A stretch of DNA of 64,000 bases, taken from Clostridia bacterium. GTDB lineage: Bacteria > Bacillota > Clostridia > Christensenellales > Borkfalkiaceae. Numbering within the stretch: position 1 is the stretch's first letter; each line of letters opens with the position of its first letter. A program made the position numbers and the translations under genes. The stretch covers positions 62,001 through 126,000 of the forward strand of contig JAFWBP010000017.1 of NCBI GenBank assembly GCA_017507045.1, given 5' to 3'. Shown here in pieces: positions 42,350-51,848 of this stretch. The notes under the pieces are model-generated. The model was not told the origin of the DNA. It did not search any database and saw only the letters and a list, made by a program, of their open reading frames with translations.

Positions 42350-44919
42350 AGCCGCGTTATCTTGAATTTTGCGGCGTAAACTCCTTCTCGGAAAGGGCGC
42401 AAATTGATTTTACCAACCTGCTTGAGTTTGGCATCTTCGGCATCTTCGGGGATACGGGCTCGGGGAAAAGCACCGTTCTCGATTGCATCGGCTTTGCGCT
42501 CTACGGCAACGTTTTGCGGTCGCGCGCGGGTAGTATTGCAGATATTATCAACTATAAGCGCGATGAAGCGTACGTTCACTTCGAATTTGAGATCCTTTTC
42601 GAAGGAGCGCGCGGGCACTACCGCGTAGAGCGCACCTTAAAGCGCAAGAACGCGGCGCAGAGCGTAATCGTTTACGAATATACGGAGGGCGCTTTTCGGG
42701 CAGTTGCCGCAGGCGTTCGCGAATCGAACGCGCTCCTTGAGCGGATCATCGGCCTTGAACAAAAGGATTTTGAAAAGTGCATTGCGCTTCCGCAGGGCGA
42801 ATTTGCACAGTTCGTAAAGGCGCAACGGGGCGATCGCCTCAAGCTTATCTCCCGCCTTTTCGATCTCGAACGCTACGGTGAGCGCCTTGTGAAGAAGGCG
42901 AATTCAGAGTGTAACGAAAAGTTAAACAATCTGCGCGTGCTCGAAGCGCGGCTCAAGCCGTATGAAGCGGTAACCGCTGAAGCCAATCGCGCGCTCGCGC
43001 AGGAAATCCTCGCCCTAAAAGAAGCGGATCGGGAGGCGCAAAAACGCCTTGCAGCCGCGCAGGCGGAGGAAAAAGAGCTCTCCGCGCGCCTTGAAAAGAG
43101 GCGTGAAGCAGAGCGTGTGGAAGCGCGCCTCAATGCACTCAAAGCAAAGCATGCGGAAATGGCTACGCTCAAAGGCGAGCTATCCCGCCTCGGAAGCGCC
43201 GCCGCAGTTTTCGCCGCCAAGCAGGATGCTGATCGCACGGCAGAGCGCCTTGAGAAGGCGCAAGCACGTTGGCTCAATGCAAATAGGCGCCTTGATGACA
43301 TAGAGAAGCAATTCGCTTCCTTTTCGCAATCCGATGAGGAAGCGCTGGATGCGGAAATCGAAAGCCTCACGGCGCTGTATGCGCAGGCCGTGCAGGCGGA
43401 AGAACTCCGCGCAAGGAAACAGCGTGCAGAGCGCCGCCTTGAAGAGATCGCACAAGAAATCGAAAAAGAGGAGCAAGCGCTCGGCCCGTTTGAATACGAA
43501 AATACGCGTAGCCGCCTTGAGGAAGAGCTTGCTTCACTCAGCGGAGATTTTCTTGCCTTTGCAAAAACGCACTGCAAAGCGGCTCTGCTTCGCGGGGAAT
43601 ATGCCGTTTTTGCAGAAGAAATATCAGATCTAACAAAGAAATATCCCGTGATTAAAGCGGATAGCGTGCCGCTCGCGGAAAAATACAGAACACTCGCACA
43701 GGGAGAAGTTGCCGAATTTTCCGAGATTCGCCGCGCATTTGCGGAGCGTGAGGAACGCAAAAAATCGGTGCAAGCGGCGCTTTTCGAGCTTGAGAGCGAG
43801 AAGGGGAGGCGAGAGCTTGCCTTCAAGCGCATTTCGCATTTCAGCGCGGAAGCGCACGAACACAAAAAAACGGTTAGCGAATGCGATAGCCGCCTTACAA
43901 GCGTTCCAGAATTAGCAGAATCCATCAAAGCGCAGCTTGAACAAAAGCGCACGCTGAAGCGTGTTGCAAGCGAAAATCGGCGCCGATATACGGAAGGAGC
44001 GGCAAACTGCCGTGCTGAACTTGCCGCAGCCCAGGAGGCAAAGCGCGCCGCCGAGCTTGCATGGGCGGAGGGGAACGCGCGCCTTGAAAGTGCGCTCTTT
44101 GCGGGCGGCTTTCAAGATGCGAGGGCGGCGGAAGCGCTCGTTGAAAAGTACGGCGAACCTGAGAAAGCGCAAAGGCAGTACGAGGCGTACGCATCGGAAT
44201 ACGCAGCAATCAGCGCGCGTAGCAGGGAACTTGCCGCAGAAGATTTTTCCGAAGCAACCGAAGAGCGCCTTGCTCTGGCCGTGAAAAGCGTGCGAGCGGA
44301 AGAGGCTTGCGGAAGGGAATGCGCGAAGCGGCTTGCGCTTGCGGAGCGCGAGCTTGAGCGCGCTAAAGCGCTGCTTGCCGAAAAAGAGGAGCTCAAGCGG
44401 GAACATTCCGCCGCAAACGCAGATTTCATTTGCTACGATCAGCTAAAAAAGCTAATTGACGGCAATAAATTCATGGAATTCGTTGCCGAAGAATACCTGC
44501 AACAAATATCCTCAAATGCGAGCGGAAGGCTGCTTTCTCTCACGGATGGGCGTTACTTTTTGCGCTATCAAAAGGGATTCTTCGTTGGGGATAACTTCAA
44601 CGGCGGAGAGCTTCGCGGCGTATACACGCTTTCGGGCGGAGAAACCTTCCTCGTATCCCTCTCTTTGGCACTTGCTCTCGGAGCGGAGATCTGCGCAAGA
44701 TCTTTAAGGCCCATCGAATTTTTCTTCCTCGACGAAGGTTTCGGCACGCTTGATTCCCATCTCGTGGATACGGTGATGGACAGCCTCGAGCGGCTCAGAA
44801 GCGAAAACTTCTCGATTGGCATTATTTCGCACGTTGGGGAGCTGAAGCACAGAATTGATAGAAAACTCTTGGTAAAAAAGGCGACCGAACAGCACGGCTC
44901 GCAAATTCATGCGGAGTGA
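42346..44919 (+). CDS. sbcC: Exonuclease subunit SbcC (Rad50 family)
   Basis: 857 aa. N-terminal Walker A in FGDTGSGKSTVLDC (~39), Q-loop region LPQGEFAQFVKA, long coiled coils (~190-400, ~470-720), and C-terminal signature TLSGGETFLVSLSLALALGAE, Walker B FFLDEGFGTLDSH and late IGIISHVGEL. I find no Cys-x2-Cys zinc hook between the coils; the cysteines in that part are isolated (HCKAAL, ECDSRL). Shorter than many SbcC (about 1,000). Confidence 0.93.
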   Translation: MKPRYLEFCGVNSFSERAQIDFTNLLEFGIFGIFGDTGSGKSTVLDCIGFALYGNVLRSRAGSIADIINYKRDEAYVHFEFEILFEGARGHYRVERTLKRKNAAQSVIVYEYTEGAFRAVAAGVRESNALLERIIGLEQKDFEKCIALPQGEFAQFVKAQRGDRLKLISRLFDLERYGERLVKKANSECNEKLNNLRVLEARLKPYEAVTAEANRALAQEILALKEADREAQKRLAAAQAEEKELSARLEKRREAERVEARLNALKAKHAEMATLKGELSRLGSAAAVFAAKQDADRTAERLEKAQARWLNANRRLDDIEKQFASFSQSDEEALDAEIESLTALYAQAVQAEELRARKQRAERRLEEIAQEIEKEEQALGPFEYENTRSRLEEELASLSGDFLAFAKTHCKAALLRGEYAVFAEEISDLTKKYPVIKADSVPLAEKYRTLAQGEVAEFSEIRRAFAEREERKKSVQAALFELESEKGRRELAFKRISHFSAEAHEHKKTVSECDSRLTSVPELAESIKAQLEQKRTLKRVASENRRRYTEGAANCRAELAAAQEAKRAAELAWAEGNARLESALFAGGFQDARAAEALVEKYGEPEKAQRQYEAYASEYAAISARSRELAAEDFSEATEERLALAVKSVRAEEACGRECAKRLALAERELERAKALLAEKEELKREHSAANADFICYDQLKKLIDGNKFMEFVAEEYLQQISSNASGRLLSLTDGRYFLRYQKGFFVGDNFNGGELRGVYTLSGGETFLVSLSLALALGAEICARSLRPIEFFFLDEGFGTLDSHLVDTVMDSLERLRSENFSIGIISHVGELKHRIDRKLLVKKATEQHGSQIHAE

Positions 44920-44926
44920 GGTTATT

Positions 44927-46606
44927 TTGGCGAACACGATTTTAACACCCGTTACCCTTTGGCAGGATTTTGACGACGCGCTGCCCCCCGAGGAAGAGCT
45001 CCTCGCGGAGTGGCAGGTAGGCGCCGCCGTTTTCCGCGATCTTTTGATCTCGGGAAGAGCCGTAGGTGCGGAAAGAGTGAAAATCTATGCGCGGTACGTA
45101 TTTCCAGCGGAGGCGGAGAGATTCCCCGTCGTTATGATTCTTTTCGAGGCAGGGTTTCCCTTCGATGAGAAGCTTTACATGCGCTACGTGCAAAATGGCT
45201 ACGGCGTGCTCTGCGTGGATTACTGCGGCGAGCGCGAGGAGGGGCTCTTCACGCGCTATCCGAAGGAGATCGAGTACGCGAATTTGCAGAAGGCGGAAAG
45301 AAGAATCGAGTACTGCGATAACACCGCAAAGGAAACGAGTTGGTATGAATGGGCGGCTGTTGCCCGTTACGCCGCCAACTGGTTAAACGCACGCGCGGAG
45401 GTGCAGGCGATCGGCGCGGTAGGCCTGCGCACGGGCGGCGAGGTACTCTTCAAAATTGCGCCCTATGCACCGCTTGCTTGCATGATTTCCGTATGCGCGG
45501 CAGGTTGGCTCGCTTATAAGGAAATCGGGAAGTTCCAAAAGAGCGAAAACCGCATTCTCGATGAAGAGCGGCACCGCTTTATCGCAGGAATCGATTCGCA
45601 GAGCTATGCGCCCTACGTGAAGTGCCCGATCTTGCTCGTTTCTGCCATCAACGATAAAAAGTATAACTACGATCGCGTTTTCGATACCTTCTGCCAGATC
45701 AACGAAGAAAAAAAGGCGCTCCTCTTCTCCGCGCACGGAAACGGACTCGTTGGTTGGCACTCTTTGAAGGATATTGATCTCTTCTTGGATAAGTTCTTGA
45801 AAGGGCGCAGCGTGTTTCTTTCCCGCCCCATAAATCTTTCCGTTGTGGAAGATGAAGAGGGCAACCTTGCAATTGAGGGGGTATTCGATCCCTTGGGCGA
45901 GATCAAGGAATTCGGTATCTTCTACACGGAAAACGCCGCCGCATTCAAAACGCGGGATTGGACGCGCATCCTCGGAAAGCCGGCCGATCTTAACGGGCAT
46001 ATTGGAAGAGTGCCGCTTCCGCTCTATAACGGAACGGAAAAAGCCCTCGTTTACGCCTTCGTCAACTACTCCAACAATTTCTCGGTGACCACTAAGATTT
46101 TAGAGGTCAACGTTCGAAAAGCATATAAAAACGCTTGCCAGAGAACGCGCGTTATCTATAGCGAGGCAGATGGTAAAAACGGCTTTACCACCTTCCGCCA
46201 AAGAACGAGCTCGGTTGCAGATTGCTTCTCGGATGGCGCGTTTTCACACATCCGTTGCCTTGCCGGCTACGGCGGCATCTTAGGAATAGCAACCAATCCG
46301 GGCATTATTTCCTATCGCGTCGGCGAGCGAAAATACGAACCGCCCGAAGGCGTTTCCTTCCGTTTCGATGCCTATTCGCCGAAGGATGCGCGGCTGCGCG
46401 TCGTCTTCTATAAAGACGAGGAGGAAGAAATCGGCTACGTAGGCGAGGTAAGCGTGGAAGGGGGCGGAATCTGGAAGAACGTGCTCTTCGATGCCGATGA
46501 TTTCAAATCGGAAACGGGCGCTTCGCTCGAAGATTTTAACGGCGTAGTTTCCGTTGTATTTATGAGCGACGACGACGTTTTGATCAACAACGTAATCTGG
46601 CTTTAA
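44927..46606 (+). CDS. Alpha/beta-hydrolase-like protein with C-terminal beta-rich region
   Basis: 559 aa. Residues ~40-300 follow the alpha/beta hydrolase order: strand VVMILFEAGFPFDE, VLCVDYCGERE, the elbow position IGAVGLRTGGEVLF (~167), acid in LVSAINDKKYN (~235) and His in SAHGNGLVGWH (~268). The nucleophile motif GxSxG reads GLRTG, so the usual Ser is Arg. Residues ~300-559 look like beta-sandwich parts, the last ~130 like a carbohydrate-binding jelly roll. No signal peptide is visible. TTG start at 44927, 6 nt after GTGAGG, preferred over the ATG in sbcC. Esterase-like or a dead relative. Confidence 0.6.
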   Translation: MANTILTPVTLWQDFDDALPPEEELLAEWQVGAAVFRDLLISGRAVGAERVKIYARYVFPAEAERFPVVMILFEAGFPFDEKLYMRYVQNGYGVLCVDYCGEREEGLFTRYPKEIEYANLQKAERRIEYCDNTAKETSWYEWAAVARYAANWLNARAEVQAIGAVGLRTGGEVLFKIAPYAPLACMISVCAAGWLAYKEIGKFQKSENRILDEERHRFIAGIDSQSYAPYVKCPILLVSAINDKKYNYDRVFDTFCQINEEKKALLFSAHGNGLVGWHSLKDIDLFLDKFLKGRSVFLSRPINLSVVEDEEGNLAIEGVFDPLGEIKEFGIFYTENAAAFKTRDWTRILGKPADLNGHIGRVPLPLYNGTEKALVYAFVNYSNNFSVTTKILEVNVRKAYKNACQRTRVIYSEADGKNGFTTFRQRTSSVADCFSDGAFSHIRCLAGYGGILGIATNPGIISYRVGERKYEPPEGVSFRFDAYSPKDARLRVVFYKDEEEEIGYVGEVSVEGGGIWKNVLFDADDFKSETGASLEDFNGVVSVVFMSDDDVLINNVIWL

Positions 46607-46610
46607 GAAA

Positions 46611-46793
46611 ATGCTGCAACTCGGAGCTATTATAGAAACTAAGAAACCGCATCCCTGCGGCTCTGTAAAATGGGAAATCGTTCGTACGGGCGCCGATTGG
46701 AAGATCAAGTGCCTCGGTTGCGGCAGGCTCGTTGTGCTTTCGCCCGACGAGCTGAAAAAGCGCGTAAAGCGCATTCTTTCGGAGGAAATGTAA
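46611..46793 (+). CDS. DUF951 small zinc-binding-like protein
   Basis: 60 aa. LGAIIETKKPHPCGSVKWEI, then RTGADWKIKCLGCGRLVVLS matches the DUF951 family (conserved KKPHPCG and C-x2-C). These short proteins are near-universal in Firmicutes, probably nucleic-acid binding, function unknown. Its stop overlaps lepB. Confidence 0.88.
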   Translation: MLQLGAIIETKKPHPCGSVKWEIVRTGADWKIKCLGCGRLVVLSPDELKKRVKRILSEEM

Positions 46794-47392
46794 TGGAGAA
46801 AAAGGAAGGTGGAAGGCGGGGTAGTTCCGTTTTCATTCAAATTGTCTTTATCGCGCTCGTCTTTTTTCTCATTCTAACCGCATCGCAGCTTTTGCTCCTT
46901 CGCAAATACTACGCTGTGGAGGTGTACGGAACTTCCATGGAAGGCACCGTGCAGAGCGGGGATATTGTGTATGCGGAACGGGAATTCACGTTGAAGCGGG
47001 GAGAGATCGTGATTGTAGACGTATCGCAAAACCCCACCTTCAGCAGTGGAGGGGAGCATTTCATCATCAAGCGCTTGATTGCCGTTGCAGGCGATCGCGT
47101 GAAGTGTGAAAACGGTACCGTGTATCTCGCGGCGGCGGGCGGAGAATACGAGCCGCTCAATGAGCCGTATATCAGCGGCACGAATGAAATCTCATTTGAA
47201 TATACGCTTGCGGAAGGGGAAGTTTTCGTAATGGGAGATAACCGCACGGTGAGCCTTGATTCGCGCATCGTGGGGCCGCTTTCGGAAAGCGATGTGATAG
47301 GCGTCGTTCCGGAATGGTCGGTAGAACTTAGGCACTTTATCGCCGGTTGGGAGAATATTCGCTATTATCTCACCGGCTGGATGCAAAAATAA
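46793..47392 (+). CDS. lepB: Signal peptidase I
   Basis: 199 aa. One N-terminal membrane segment (~14-36), catalytic Ser in VYGTSMEGTVQSGD (~47), catalytic Lys in IIKRLIAVAGDRV (~89) and box E FVMGDNRTVSLDSR (~151). It removes signal peptides of exported proteins outside the membrane. Start ATG 46793 overlaps the DUF951 stop; the GGAGG at 46781-46785 gives its ribosome site. Confidence 0.95.
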   Translation: MEKKEGGRRGSSVFIQIVFIALVFFLILTASQLLLLRKYYAVEVYGTSMEGTVQSGDIVYAEREFTLKRGEIVIVDVSQNPTFSSGGEHFIIKRLIAVAGDRVKCENGTVYLAAAGGEYEPLNEPYISGTNEISFEYTLAEGEVFVMGDNRTVSLDSRIVGPLSESDVIGVVPEWSVELRHFIAGWENIRYYLTGWMQK

Positions 47393-47428
47393 ATAAAAAA
47401 AATTGTAAGCACAATATAAGGAGAAGTT

Positions 47429-48271
47429 ATGCAAATTCAACTTACGGCAGATAGCACTTGCGATCTTGGAAAAAGTATTGCGGAAAGGCAGATCGGTATT
47501 ATGCCGCTTTCCGTAATCCTCGGCACGGATTCTTTCCGCGACGGCGTGGATATCGTTCCACAGGACATCTTTAACTACGTGCAAAAAACCGGTCAGCTTC
47601 CCAAAACGGCGGCGCCGAGCATTGTAGATTACGAGGAGTTTTTCGGCCGCTACGTTTCTGAGGGGAAAACGGTGATCCACTTCAATATTTCCTCGAAATC
47701 TTCCTCCTCGAACGCCTATGCAAACGAGGCGGCAAAAAACTTTGCGGGAAAGGTATTCGTAATTGATACGAAGGCACTTTCCTCCGGTCAGGGTCTGCTC
47801 GTGATGAAGGCGGCGGATCTTCTGGAAGAGGGCAAGAGCGCGGAGGAGATCGTGGAAACCGTGAACGCGCTTCGCTCCAAGGTGAACACTTCGTTCATTC
47901 CCGATCGCCTCGATTATCTCTTCAAGGGGGGCAGATGTTCGCGCATGCAGATGTACGGTGCGAACATTCTCAAGATACATCCGCTTATTGAAATGGAAGA
48001 TGGGCAGCTCGTTCCCGGCAAAAAATACCGCGGCCGTATGGATAAGTGCATTTCGAACTACGTAGAAGATCTGGCGATCAAATACCCGAATTACGATGCA
48101 CGCCGCTGCTTCATCACGCACAGCAGTGCGGATGCAGAGCTTGTTGAATTCGCCAAGCAAAAGGTAGCCGAAACGTTCGCCTTCGATGAGGTACTCGAAA
48201 CGGTAGCAGGCTCCGTTATCACCGGCCACTGCGGCAGAAACACGCTCGGCGTTCTCTTTATTGCAGAGTAA
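47429..48271 (+). CDS. DegV family protein (fatty-acid binding)
   Basis: 280 aa. TADSTCDLGKS start, MPLSVILGTDSFRDGVDI, PKTAAPSIVDYEEFF, FNISSKSSSSNAYANEAA (DegV signature with Ser-rich loop) and FIPDRLDYLFKGGRCS. DegV proteins bind long-chain fatty acids and present them to fatty acid kinase (FakA), not seen here. SD AAGGAG 6 nt upstream. Confidence 0.92.
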   Translation: MQIQLTADSTCDLGKSIAERQIGIMPLSVILGTDSFRDGVDIVPQDIFNYVQKTGQLPKTAAPSIVDYEEFFGRYVSEGKTVIHFNISSKSSSSNAYANEAAKNFAGKVFVIDTKALSSGQGLLVMKAADLLEEGKSAEEIVETVNALRSKVNTSFIPDRLDYLFKGGRCSRMQMYGANILKIHPLIEMEDGQLVPGKKYRGRMDKCISNYVEDLAIKYPNYDARRCFITHSSADAELVEFAKQKVAETFAFDEVLETVAGSVITGHCGRNTLGVLFIAE

Positions 48272-48281
48272 GGAGGAGGCC

Positions 48282-48551
48282 ATGCGCGCAGTTGTAACGG
48301 TTACGGGTACGGATAGAAGGGGTGTCGTTGCGCAGGTGAGCGGCTTCCTCTTTGAAAAAGGCGTCAACATTGAAGACGTAACGCAAACGCTCTTTGGCGG
48401 CCAATTTGCCATGATGATGATGGTGGATCTTTCGGAGAGCAAGGAGGAATTCGCCGTCCTCGCAGAGAATCTCACGCAGCTCGGCGTGAATATCGGCATG
48501 AATATCCGCATTCAGCACGCGGACATCTTCGATGCGATGCATAATATTTAA
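48282..48551 (+). CDS. UPF0237 ACT-domain protein
   Basis: 89 aa, a single ACT domain: RAVVTVTGTDRRGVVAQVSGFL and VNIEDVTQTLFGGQFAMMMM. UPF0237 proteins are usually coupled with UPF0210, as here. Strong SD AAGGAGGAGG 5 nt before the ATG (48282). Ligand not established. Confidence 0.9.
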   Translation: MRAVVTVTGTDRRGVVAQVSGFLFEKGVNIEDVTQTLFGGQFAMMMMVDLSESKEEFAVLAENLTQLGVNIGMNIRIQHADIFDAMHNI

Positions 48552-48575
48552 GCAGCACTTATTTAGGAGAAAATT

Positions 48576-48604
48576 CGAAAGCGGAAGAAAATTCCGTTTT
48601 CGCG
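48576..48604 (+). other. Short hairpin in the leader of the UPF0210 gene
   Basis: CGAAAGCGGAA and TTCCGTTTTCG can pair with one mismatch around GAAAA. No T-run, so a stability or regulatory hairpin rather than a terminator. Confidence 0.35.
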
Positions 48605-48617
48605 ATCGTTTATTGTA

Positions 48618-49973
48618 ATGTTTACCAGCAGTCAAGTTTTAGAAACCATCGAAATGGTGGAAAAAGAACATCTCGATATCCGCACCGTCACGATGGGGAT
48701 CTCTCTTCTTCCGTGCATTCGTGAAACCGCCGAAAAGACGGCAAGCGCCGTATACGACCGCGTGATGCGCAAGGCGGAAAAGCTCGTTCCCACGACGGAA
48801 GCGCTTTCAAAGGAATACGGAATTCCCATCGTCAATAAGCGCGTATCCGTCACGCCCGTTTCCATCGTCACCGCACCCTTTGCGGAGGAAAGCGCCCTTA
48901 TCGGCTTCGCGCTCGATAGGGCGGCGGCAGAGCTCGGCATTGATTTCCTCGGCGGATATTCCGCCCTCGTTCACAAGGCTACGGCAGATTACGAGGAGAA
49001 ATTTCTCCGCACGATCCCCGAAGTGCTTGCAAAAACGAAGCGGCTCTGTTCCTCCGTGAACGTCGGTTCTACGCGCTCGGGCATCAACATTGATGCGGTG
49101 CGCCTCATGGGCGAGCTCGTGAAGGAAACCGCAGAGCTTACCAAAGAACAGGATGGGTTGGGCTGTGCAAAGCTCGTCGTATTCTGCAACGCCGTGGAGG
49201 ACAACCCCTTCATGGCAGGCGCCTTCCACGGCGTAGGAGAGGCAGATACCGTGATCAACGTGGGCGTTTCGGGGCCGGGCGTCGTTCAGCACGCCTTGAA
49301 GTTCGTGCCCGAAGCCGATCTCACGCAGGCGGCGGAGGTCATCAAAAAAACGGCGTTCAAGATCACGAGAGCGGGCCAGCTCATCGCCACGAAGGCATCT
49401 CACCTGCTCGGCGCCCGTTTCGGGATCGTGGATCTATCCCTCGCTCCCACGCCGGCGCGCGGAGATTCCGTTGCCCATATTCTCGAAGAGTTGGGGCTGG
49501 AAGTGGTGGGCTGCCACGGCACAACGGCGGCACTCGCCATGCTCAACGATGCGGTGAAGAAGGGCGGCGTTATGGCTTCCTCGCGCGTGGGCGGCTTATC
49601 GGGCGCGTTTATTCCCGTTTCCGAGGATATCGGCATGATCGAATCTGCCGAAAAGGGCTGTATCACCCTCGATAAGCTCGAGGCAATGACGTGCGTCTGT
49701 TCCGTTGGGCTGGATATGATCGCCATCCCCGGCGATACGCCCGCTTCCACGATTTCCGCCATCATTGCAGATGAGGCGGCGATCGGCATGATCAATAATA
49801 AAACGACGGCGGTGCGCGTGATTCCTGCACCCGGAAAGCGCGTGGGCGATCTCGTGGAATTCGGCGGCCTGCTCGGAAGAGCGCCCGTTATGCCCGTGCA
49901 CGGCGGCGATTCAAGCAAATTCATCCGCCGCGGCGGCCTCATTCCCGCACCCATTCACAGCTTTAAGAATTAA
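48618..49973 (+). CDS. UPF0210 (PFL-like, DUF711) protein
   Basis: 451 aa. Strongly conserved UPF0210 features: [71 protein letters not shown] and the C-terminus [14 protein letters not shown]. It is distantly related to glycyl-radical enzymes; no radical role is proven. Always found with the UPF0237 ACT protein, which here is 66 nt upstream. Confidence 0.93.
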   Translation: MFTSSQVLETIEMVEKEHLDIRTVTMGISLLPCIRETAEKTASAVYDRVMRKAEKLVPTTEALSKEYGIPIVNKRVSVTPVSIVTAPFAEESALIGFALDRAAAELGIDFLGGYSALVHKATADYEEKFLRTIPEVLAKTKRLCSSVNVGSTRSGINIDAVRLMGELVKETAELTKEQDGLGCAKLVVFCNAVEDNPFMAGAFHGVGEADTVINVGVSGPGVVQHALKFVPEADLTQAAEVIKKTAFKITRAGQLIATKASHLLGARFGIVDLSLAPTPARGDSVAHILEELGLEVVGCHGTTAALAMLNDAVKKGGVMASSRVGGLSGAFIPVSEDIGMIESAEKGCITLDKLEAMTCVCSVGLDMIAIPGDTPASTISAIIADEAAIGMINNKTTAVRVIPAPGKRVGDLVEFGGLLGRAPVMPVHGGDSSKFIRRGGLIPAPIHSFKN

Positions 49974-50048
49974 ATTCAATCTGCGCTCTGCGTGCCGGAA
50001 AGTGAAGCGCACGCACGCCGATCAGAACGTAAGGAGAATATAAGATCA

Positions 50049-51818
50049 ATGGAAAGAAAAGAAGTTCCCGAACTTTACAAATGGAGAGTTACCGATGTCT
50101 TTGCAAGCGATGAAGCTTGGGAGAAGGCGTTTGCAGAGCTTGAAAATATACTTGATTTCGCAAAATATCGCGGAACGCTCAACTGCGCGGAGAACGTGCT
50201 GGCATATTTCAAGGCGGAGGAAGCTTTCAGCCTCGCCGCCATGCGCGTATACCTCTATGCACACCTTCGCCACGATGAGGACGTGCGCGTAACGAAATAT
50301 AATTCCTATCTTGCAAAAGTGATCTCCCTTCTCACGAGGGCAAGTGCTGAAACGGCGTTTGCAACGCCCGAGCTCACCGCGCTTGATGAAGAAACGCTCA
50401 GTGCACTCTCTGCAGATGCGCGCCTCAAGGATTACGACTACGTGCTCGCACGCATCAAGGCGAGCAAGAAATATACGCTCTCCGAGCGCGAAGAGATCAT
50501 TCTCGCGTAGGCGAGCGAACCCCTCGGCGTTGCCGGTGACGTATTTGAAATGCTCGATAATGCAGATCTCAATCTTCCCGAGATCGAATACGAGGGCAAA
50601 ACGATTCAGCTTTCGCACGGGCTCTATTCCGTTATCATGAGCGGGCACGACCGCGCAAAGCGCGAAGAGGCGTTTAAGCTCTACTACTCCGCATTCCGCA
50701 AGATCTTAACCACCCTTGCAACCACATATTATGGGAACGTTAAGGCAAATATGTTCTATAAGAGCGTTCGCGGCCACGAGAGCTGCTTAAATAAGGCGCT
50801 CTTTGAGGAGGACGTAGATGCAAGCGTTTACGCGCGGCTCGTAAAATCCGTGAGTGAGGCTACGCCCATCATGCACCGCTATATGGCACTCCGCAAACGC
50901 GTGCTCGGTTACGCCGATATGCATATGTACGATATTTATCCCTCGCTCGTTCCCAACGCAGAGCTCAAGCTCTCCTTCGAAGAGGCATTCGAGCTTTGCC
51001 TCAAGGGGCTGGAACCCCTCGGCGAAGAGTACCTTTCCCTCTTCAGAAAGGGGAGGGATGAGGGCTGGATTGATGTGTGCGAAACGGAAGGCAAGCGGAG
51101 CGGCGCTTATTCCATCGGCATTTACGGCAACCATCCCTTCGTTCTGCTCAACTATCAAAAGACCACGCACGACGTGTTCACCATCGCGCACGAAATGGGG
51201 CACTCCCTGCATTCTTACTATTCCAACGGTGCACAGCCGTACGCAAAAGCAGATTATAAGATCTTCGTTGCCGAGGTTGCAAGCACCGTAAACGAGGTGC
51301 TTCTCCTCAAATACCTTTTAAAGACGACGGAGGATGCCAATCTCAAGAAGTACCTTTTGAACTACTTCATGGATATGATCCGCACCACGCTCTTCCGCCA
51401 AACGCAATTTGCCGAATTCGAAGAGAAGGCGCATGCGCTTGCAGAGGGCGGCGAGCCGCTCAATAAGGATAACCTTTCAAGCCTTTACCTCGAGCTCAAT
51501 AAGAAGTACTACGGCGAGGCGGTTACGCACGATGAGGAGATCTCCTTTGAATGGGCACGTATTCCGCACTTCTACCGTTCTTTCTATGTATATAAGTATG
51601 CAACGGGCATCACCTCCGCCATCTGCATTGCGAATCGCATCTTGCGAGAAGGGGAGAAGGCGGTTGAAGATTATAAGCGCTTCTTAAAGGGCGGTTGTTC
51701 CACAGATCCCGTATCTCTTTTAAAAATTGCCGGCGCCGACCTCACTGCTGAGGCGCCCTTCAAGGCGGCAATGGCGGAATTTGAGGAAGCTCTGAAGGAA
51801 TTTGAAGCTTTATCATAA
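50049..51818 (+). pseudogene. pepF: Oligoendopeptidase F with in-frame TAG
   Basis: The complete gene would be 589 codons. Codons ~1-153 are normal (N-terminal lobe), then TAG (50508-50510) at ...EEIILA*ASEPLG..., and the same frame continues through the M3 catalytic domain: IAHEMGHSLHSY (HExxH zinc site), then EVASTVNEVLLLKYLL and the C-terminal FYRSFYVYKYATGI. Only one base (GAG or CAG to TAG) is needed. The reading frame downstream shows no further damage, so the change is recent, a sequencing error, or readthrough. An internal start at 50550 lacks a ribosome site. Confidence 0.85.
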
Positions 51819-51848
51819 CTTGCAAACTTACCAAAGGACGGAACGATT

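Noticed and set aside
50508..50510. Pyrrolysine or general TAG reassignment in pepF
   Set aside because: sigE and the first patatin end correctly at TAG with normal C-termini; no pyl genes are in the window and M3 peptidases are not known pyrrolysine proteins.
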